The notes beneath the pieces were generated by a model. It searched no databases. It saw only the letters and a list, made by a program, of their open reading frames with translations, and was not told the origin of the DNA. 64,000 nucleotides of DNA, from assembly GCF_000006565.2 (NCBI RefSeq), contig NC_031475.1, positions 2,740,292-2,804,291 of the forward strand. The letters run 5' to 3'. The stretch comes from Toxoplasma gondii ME49 (taxonomy: Eukaryota > Apicomplexa > Conoidasida > Eucoccidiorida > Sarcocystidae). Positions 59,750-64,000 of this stretch are shown in pieces. Made by a program: the position numbers and the translations under genes. Position 1 is the stretch's first letter, and each line of letters opens with the position of its first letter.

Positions 59750-61480
59750 TCTCGACTCGAGACCCTGAGCGCCCCTTATCGTGAAGCTCGCACTCAGGTA
59801 CAAATCGCTCTCTTGCATCGATGCTTGCCATCGTCAGCAAAAACGCCGTCGCAAGATGATGTGCAGCACAATTCAATTAGTCTTGTCTGTATGGGTGCCC
59901 TTGTGTTTGTTACTCTCTTTGCAACAAAAGACATTCCAGCTTTGATTAGTAGACATCAGAGCAGCGCTGTTACGCGCGCGGTGTCCCCTAAGAAAACAAC
60001 ACATCCACCCACTACAAGCCGGCAATCACAATAACTGTTGGGGCAGCGAAGAAAGACGCAACGTTAACATGTGGTGTTACGGTCATTACACTACATCCGG
60101 CAGACTGTACCAGCTGCTCTAGTTGCCCACCGGAGGCGCTATCCAGCGAAGACCGCCCCGTAGTACCCAGATTTTGTGAAACCGAGAACTGTGACAAGCC
60201 CAGAATTTTAACTGACGTGTTTCCGGGAGCCACAAGGGTAGATGACTCAGATACGCAGGTTTATCAGTTGACTATCCCCAAGGGCAACCGGCCAAAGAAA
60301 GATGTGTGGTATCATTGCAAGAGTGAAGGGGGGGCAACATTTGCAAGGTGCAACTTCGCGTTGCCGCGGCACTCGCGGAGTCGTCAGAGACACGAATATG
60401 CTCCGAGTTGAAAGACACTACTACCATGGTGATTGGTGCCGAACCGACAGAAACAACACTCAAATCTGGTGTCTCGGGTATCGTGCTCGAACGGTAAGAC
60501 TACACCACTGGCTCTTGCTCAAGCGTGGTGGTACCCCGCAGTGAAAGATCGGTACACTTGAATTGAATTACGAGACCGAGACCTACCAAATGGCGCTCGT
60601 CGGTGAGAAGCTGGATGGCCTAGCTCAAGCGGGCACGTTGCAAAGGGGTGACACAACCAAGAGGTTCACCGTTGAGAAGCTGCCGCCGGAGAAGACATTA
60701 CCGTGCTACATAGGTGTGCAGTGCCAGAGGACAGTTTGAAATCCCTGTGACAACCGGCAGGCACTGATAATGAAGTTTGTCTGGGTAAAGCTACAATAAA
60801 AGCAGATCCTACGGCAACGAGTACTTCAACGACACAGGCTGAGACTCTGTCGACTTCTACGACCTTATCAGCCATGTGTCCGGCAAGTACAATTGTGCTG
60901 TACCGGAAGGTTCTAATGGTGAGTCTCTTGGCGGGCGTAGCCAAGAGGACCTAAACCAGGACGACGCACTGGTGCCTGACAGCGACTGTATTTAGTGTCA
61001 CTGTCACGAATAGGAACAACGCAGGCCGTTTGCTATTTGTCTATCTGTACAGTCGATTCTGATGAAGTTCAACTGTCCACCAGGTGCTGCCGCCTCAAGG
61101 AAAATGGTTTCTGGTCTCACTGTAGGGTGCACATATGCTGGCGGACAACGATGCCGTGTGTGTTGCGGCTGTGGAGAGGACAACCGTGTTGGTGCCATTT
61201 ACCCGTCCTCCCATGGCACTCCTTGTGCTTGCGATGCATTATGGCTTTGTGATAATGATCCTTTCTTCGTGAGCGCCTATCAATTGCCAGACTGCCAGCC
61301 GAGCAGCGACTGCCTAGCATCCTCGCGCTTTAGGGAAACTGGAAGTATCGGAGGAGTTCCACATGTACAGGTGAATGCATCAGCGAGGTGTCAAACTACG
61401 CACGATGGTGGATCACTCCACGACATGATAGTTGCACGTTTTCATCATCAACGACAACCTCACGTCCATCGCCATCCCTA
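59750..61480 (+). pseudogene. Decayed SRS (SAG1-related) surface antigen gene
   Basis: Pieces match the neighbouring SRS gene in order but in different frames. A signal-like stretch lies at 59856-59945. The first SRS domain is clear at 60015-60330: ATLTCGVTVITLHPADCTS, FCETENCDK, VFPGATRVDDSDTQVYQLTI, KKDVWYHCK. A run of seven G at 60328-60334 shifts the frame; reading goes on as CKVQLRVAAALAESSETRIC in another frame and stops at 60495. The second domain is then missing. A third-domain tail appears at 60570-60730 (LQRGDTTKRFTVEKLPPEK, then TLPCY), followed by TGA. Further Cys-rich scraps reach about 61480 (MKFNCPPGAAASRK). GTAAGA at 60494 resembles a splice donor, but introns would not explain all the breaks. 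SRS proteins are GPI-anchored surface adhesins and immune targets; this copy should make no full protein. Confidence 0.75.
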
Positions 61481-62426
61481 GTCCCCATTCGGCCCAAAGA
61501 CGAGTTGGACTCCTCGTTTAGATCGTGAAGTTCTTTCTTTACCGGATCCAATTTCTGTTGTGCTCTTCATGACCGTCATGTTAAGTGCATGTTCCCTATT
61601 TACCATTTAAAATTGTGTAAATATATACAACATAACTACAATGTTCACGCTCATGGATTCACTGAATCTCGTGCGTAGGGGTGAGTACATGCGTGAGTGT
61701 TCCCACGTGTTCGCACTTTCTTCTCGCATGTCCACGCTTCGTGTTTACAGTGCGCGGAATACCTGCAGGGGACACATGAGGACAATAACACACACTGTGA
61801 AATTAATAGCAGGGCCCTTCAAAAAATGACACAGTGAAATTAATAGCAGGGCCCTTCAAAAAATGACACAGTGAACATACTGCGAGACCAATCAAAAAAC
61901 GACATCTTTCGCATAACGGCGACAATAATAAGCAGAGTGTCATCCTGAAGCGTCGAATCGACATTACCCAGAATCCTCGCAGTTGTTACCCCTGTCTGCT
62001 TGGAGTACATTGCAACCGCAGGACCTCACACAGAAAACTCTCGAACGATTTAGATGTGAGAGACAGATGCGTCGGGTTGTTGGGCGGCTATTTCCTAGTG
62101 ACCCAAGGCCACGTGGCAGAGTCCATAAAACGACTGTTCTCGGCCCTTCTGTCTAATATCATTGCACCGTTATTAGGCCCGTTTCGGACACCCTTCTCTA
62201 CCGAGCGTTGGCGGTTGAGCTAATGTTAGCATCAGTCAGAGGACAGACGAGGGCTGACACTGTTTTTCACGCTCGCCCGCCCGTCCTTTCGCGATGCAGA
62301 ACATTGCCATCACAACAGCCAACCTCTGCTAAAACACTGACGTCTGTCCACACATCTAACAAGGTTCATCTGCACTGAACAGCGACCAGTTTCAATATTG
62401 GGGCTGGCGCCCACACGATTCTACAG
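61481..62426. promoter_or_regulatory. Upstream region of the open SRS gene
   Basis: 0.95 kb with no coding frame. It carries the 37-base tandem repeat at 61798 and A/T-rich stretches near 61615. The SRS promoter should lie here. Confidence 0.4.
61798..61871. repeat. 37-base tandem repeat, two perfect copies
   Basis: The unit TGAAATTAATAGCAGGGCCC (then 17 more bases to ACACAG) occurs at 61798-61834 and 61835-61871 without mismatch. The start of a third, diverged copy follows at 61872 (TGAACATACTG, and CAATCAAAAAACGACA further on). Confidence 0.95.
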
Positions 62427-64000
62427 ATGTTGTCTTCGAGATCGTCGACTCTGCGTGTGAGAAAGCGAGGGGACGTAGTCAAGGACGAATCAGTAAACTC
62501 CATTTTCCAGCGTATACGTAAGAGATGGCGAAAGCGTCTTTCGTCTCATAATCCAGTTGACCTATATGCTGGCGATGTCATCCTTCTAGTTCACTCTCCC
62601 TCTGGTGTACAGAAAACAGCATTCACGTTCTTGCCTGCCGGCATTCCGAGCAAACACGTGCTCAACATGGTGTGCAGCAGGCATTCACTTCTGGTCTTCG
62701 TGGCCGCTGGCGTTTGGCTTGCAACGAGCTGTACGGCTGCATCGAAAGGACTCTCCGCAGCTATAAAACGGTATCCGGGCATGCACGTTACATTCGCTGC
62801 CGGACTGGAAGGCAAAACGTGCACCGATACCAAGGGAGAAATTACGGTACAGGTCGCGGCTGACGAAACTGAAGCAACGTTCAAATGTGGCGGTACTGTT
62901 ACTGCTCTATACCCGGCAGATTGTAACGGCGACGTATGCCCCAACACGGAATTAGCACGTAGAGGGGATCAGAAAGTACAACGGATTTGTGAAGACGCCG
63001 AATGCGGAAAAATAAAGGCTTTAAACGATGTTTTCCCCGGTGCAACGAGAGACGATAGTACTGGTGAGCACGTGCACGTCCTGAAGTTCCCCAAGGAGGA
63101 TCGGCCACAGAAAGACGTGTGGTACCAGTGCAGAACTCCACAGAGAACCAACCCTTGCAAAGTGAAAATCAGCGTTGCAGCGGCTCTCAAGGACCCGCCC
63201 GCGGGCCAAATCTGCTCCCAGGATAATTCCAGGGTCACAATAGAAGTTGGAAAAGACACAACAGAAGCTAGGTTCAAGTGCGGTGACACACTAACCACGC
63301 TAGACCCGGAAGACTGCTCCGGCGACTCGTGCCAGGAGGAAGTTGCACACGACAACGATGAGCCAGTATCGATGATATATGAAGACGAGAGTTGCAGTAC
63401 AGCTAAGCACTTAGACCAAGTATTCCCAGGCGCCACGCGTCACGACGATGCCACAAACCACGTTTACAAGCTGACGATTCCAAAGGAAGGAAGGACGACA
63501 AAGGCCGCTTGGTATCAGTGCAAAGGGTCAGAACGGAACGGTAACACCCTTTGCAAAGTCAAAATCAACGTCACCGCCGCTCTGCCGACGCCGCCCACTC
63601 CAGAGGCGAAGAACAAATGCACCGCCGCCGTCGAGGAACTGAATCTCAGTGCGTCGCCTCAGTTGCCTCTCACATTCGTGTGCCCGCACGACCTTCCTCT
63701 AAAGCCTAGTGAAACGAGGGTGTACGACAACCGCGACGGTCAATGCACGAACGAAGTGGACCTCTCTAGTCTCGTAGATGCGACTCTCTCTGGCACAACT
63801 CAGGTGGATACGTTGGCACCGGGAGATACCACGTATACATTGACTGTGAGGAGGCTTCCGCCAGAGAGGGCACTGCTCTGCTATAGGTGCTCGGGTCGAA
63901 GTGCCTTTTCGGAGTCTTTCAGAAAGGCTAGAGGTCCTGGTGGCGAAAAAGATTGTTTGGTGAAAAGTACGATCGAAGCAGACCCTACATCAACGAATCC
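62427..64000 (+). CDS. SRS (SAG1-related) surface antigen, open to the window edge
   Basis: GPI-anchored surface antigen of the SRS superfamily, on the outer face of the parasite plasma membrane. The frame is open from ATG 62427 to the edge, 524 codons without a break. An ATG at 62667 would start closer to the hydrophobic core (LLVFVAAGVWLATSC). The basic extension before it (VRKRGDVVK, RIRKRWRKRLS) is of a kind common in this family. Domain 1 (about residues 117-235) has eight Cys, including KTC, FKC, DCNGDVC, ICEDAEC, YQC and NPC. Domain 2 (to ~390) repeats the pattern with seven: the Cys of ICEDAEC is Tyr in IYEDESC. Both hold FPGATR and KVKI.V. Domain 3 (from ~394) has six Cys so far, with LTFVCPHDLPLKPSETRVYD and LTVRRLPPERALLCYRC. 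The GPI signal should lie beyond the edge. The decayed copy at 59750 is its closest relative here. Confidence 0.9.
   Translation, partial: MLSSRSSTLRVRKRGDVVKDESVNSIFQRIRKRWRKRLSSHNPVDLYAGDVILLVHSPSGVQKTAFTFLPAGIPSKHVLNMVCSRHSLLVFVAAGVWLATSCTAASKGLSAAIKRYPGMHVTFAAGLEGKTCTDTKGEITVQVAADETEATFKCGGTVTALYPADCNGDVCPNTELARRGDQKVQRICEDAECGKIKALNDVFPGATRDDSTGEHVHVLKFPKEDRPQKDVWYQCRTPQRTNPCKVKISVAAALKDPPAGQICSQDNSRVTIEVGKDTTEARFKCGDTLTTLDPEDCSGDSCQEEVAHDNDEPVSMIYEDESCSTAKHLDQVFPGATRHDDATNHVYKLTIPKEGRTTKAAWYQCKGSERNGNTLCKVKINVTAALPTPPTPEAKNKCTAAVEELNLSASPQLPLTFVCPHDLPLKPSETRVYDNRDGQCTNEVDLSSLVDATLSGTTQVDTLAPGDTTYTLTVRRLPPERALLCYRCSGRSAFSESFRKARGPGGEKDCLVKSTIEADPTSTN

Noticed and set aside
1..64000. CRISPR arrays, insertion sequences, phage or bacterial operons
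   Set aside because: The DNA is eukaryotic nuclear sequence with spliced genes; no arrays, transposase genes or bacterial gene clusters were seen.

Overview
The window is nuclear DNA of a coccidian apicomplexan of the Toxoplasma / Neospora / Hammondia group (Sarcocystidae). The evidence is the gene set (fused HPPK-DHPS of folate synthesis, a GLFG nucleoporin of the Nup98-96 type, a polypeptide GalNAc-transferase, SRS surface antigens), many short introns with GT..AG ends, and about 50% GC. From memory, the gene order around HPPK-DHPS and GalNAc-T resembles T. gondii chromosome VIIb. I cannot say which species this is.

Layout. 45-7072 (-): 5' part of a giant Nup98-96 nucleoporin whose 3' end lies outside the window. 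8554-10051 (+): unrecognised coccidian protein. 10645 to at least 11507 (+): small signal-peptide protein built from tiny exons. 13302-14311 (-): protein with a membrane hairpin, perhaps with a further 5' exon at 15434-15650. 15731-24953 (+): long RNA-binding (RRM) protein in about 17 exons; one 2.2-kb intron holds a candidate antisense membrane-protein gene. 25130-25666 (+): intronless tRNA adenosine deaminase (ADAT2 type). 28448-34547 (+): CCR4-type deadenylase in five exons. 36337-41118 (-): HPPK-DHPS in six exons. 44762-51489 (+): polypeptide GalNAc-transferase in ten exons. 53143-55310 (-): unrecognised protein. 56249-58155 (-): small coiled-coil protein resembling the kinetochore subunit SKA2. 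59750-61480 (+): decayed SRS antigen gene. 62427 to the right edge (+): open SRS antigen gene.

I rebuilt the multi-exon genes by hand. In the CCR4, HPPK-DHPS and GalNAc-T models every junction has a GT..AG intron and matching codon phase. Weaker junctions are flagged in the entries.

Most of the window is housekeeping: nuclear transport, tRNA editing, mRNA decay, folate synthesis, O-glycosylation and chromosome segregation. Only the right end (SRS genes) is a typical accessory, surface-antigen region. I see no operon-like system. The most interesting points are the SKA2-like gene in short exons, the decayed SRS copy beside an open one with an odd cysteine count, the state of the sulfonamide-resistance site in DHPS, and the antisense gene candidate inside the RRM-gene intron.
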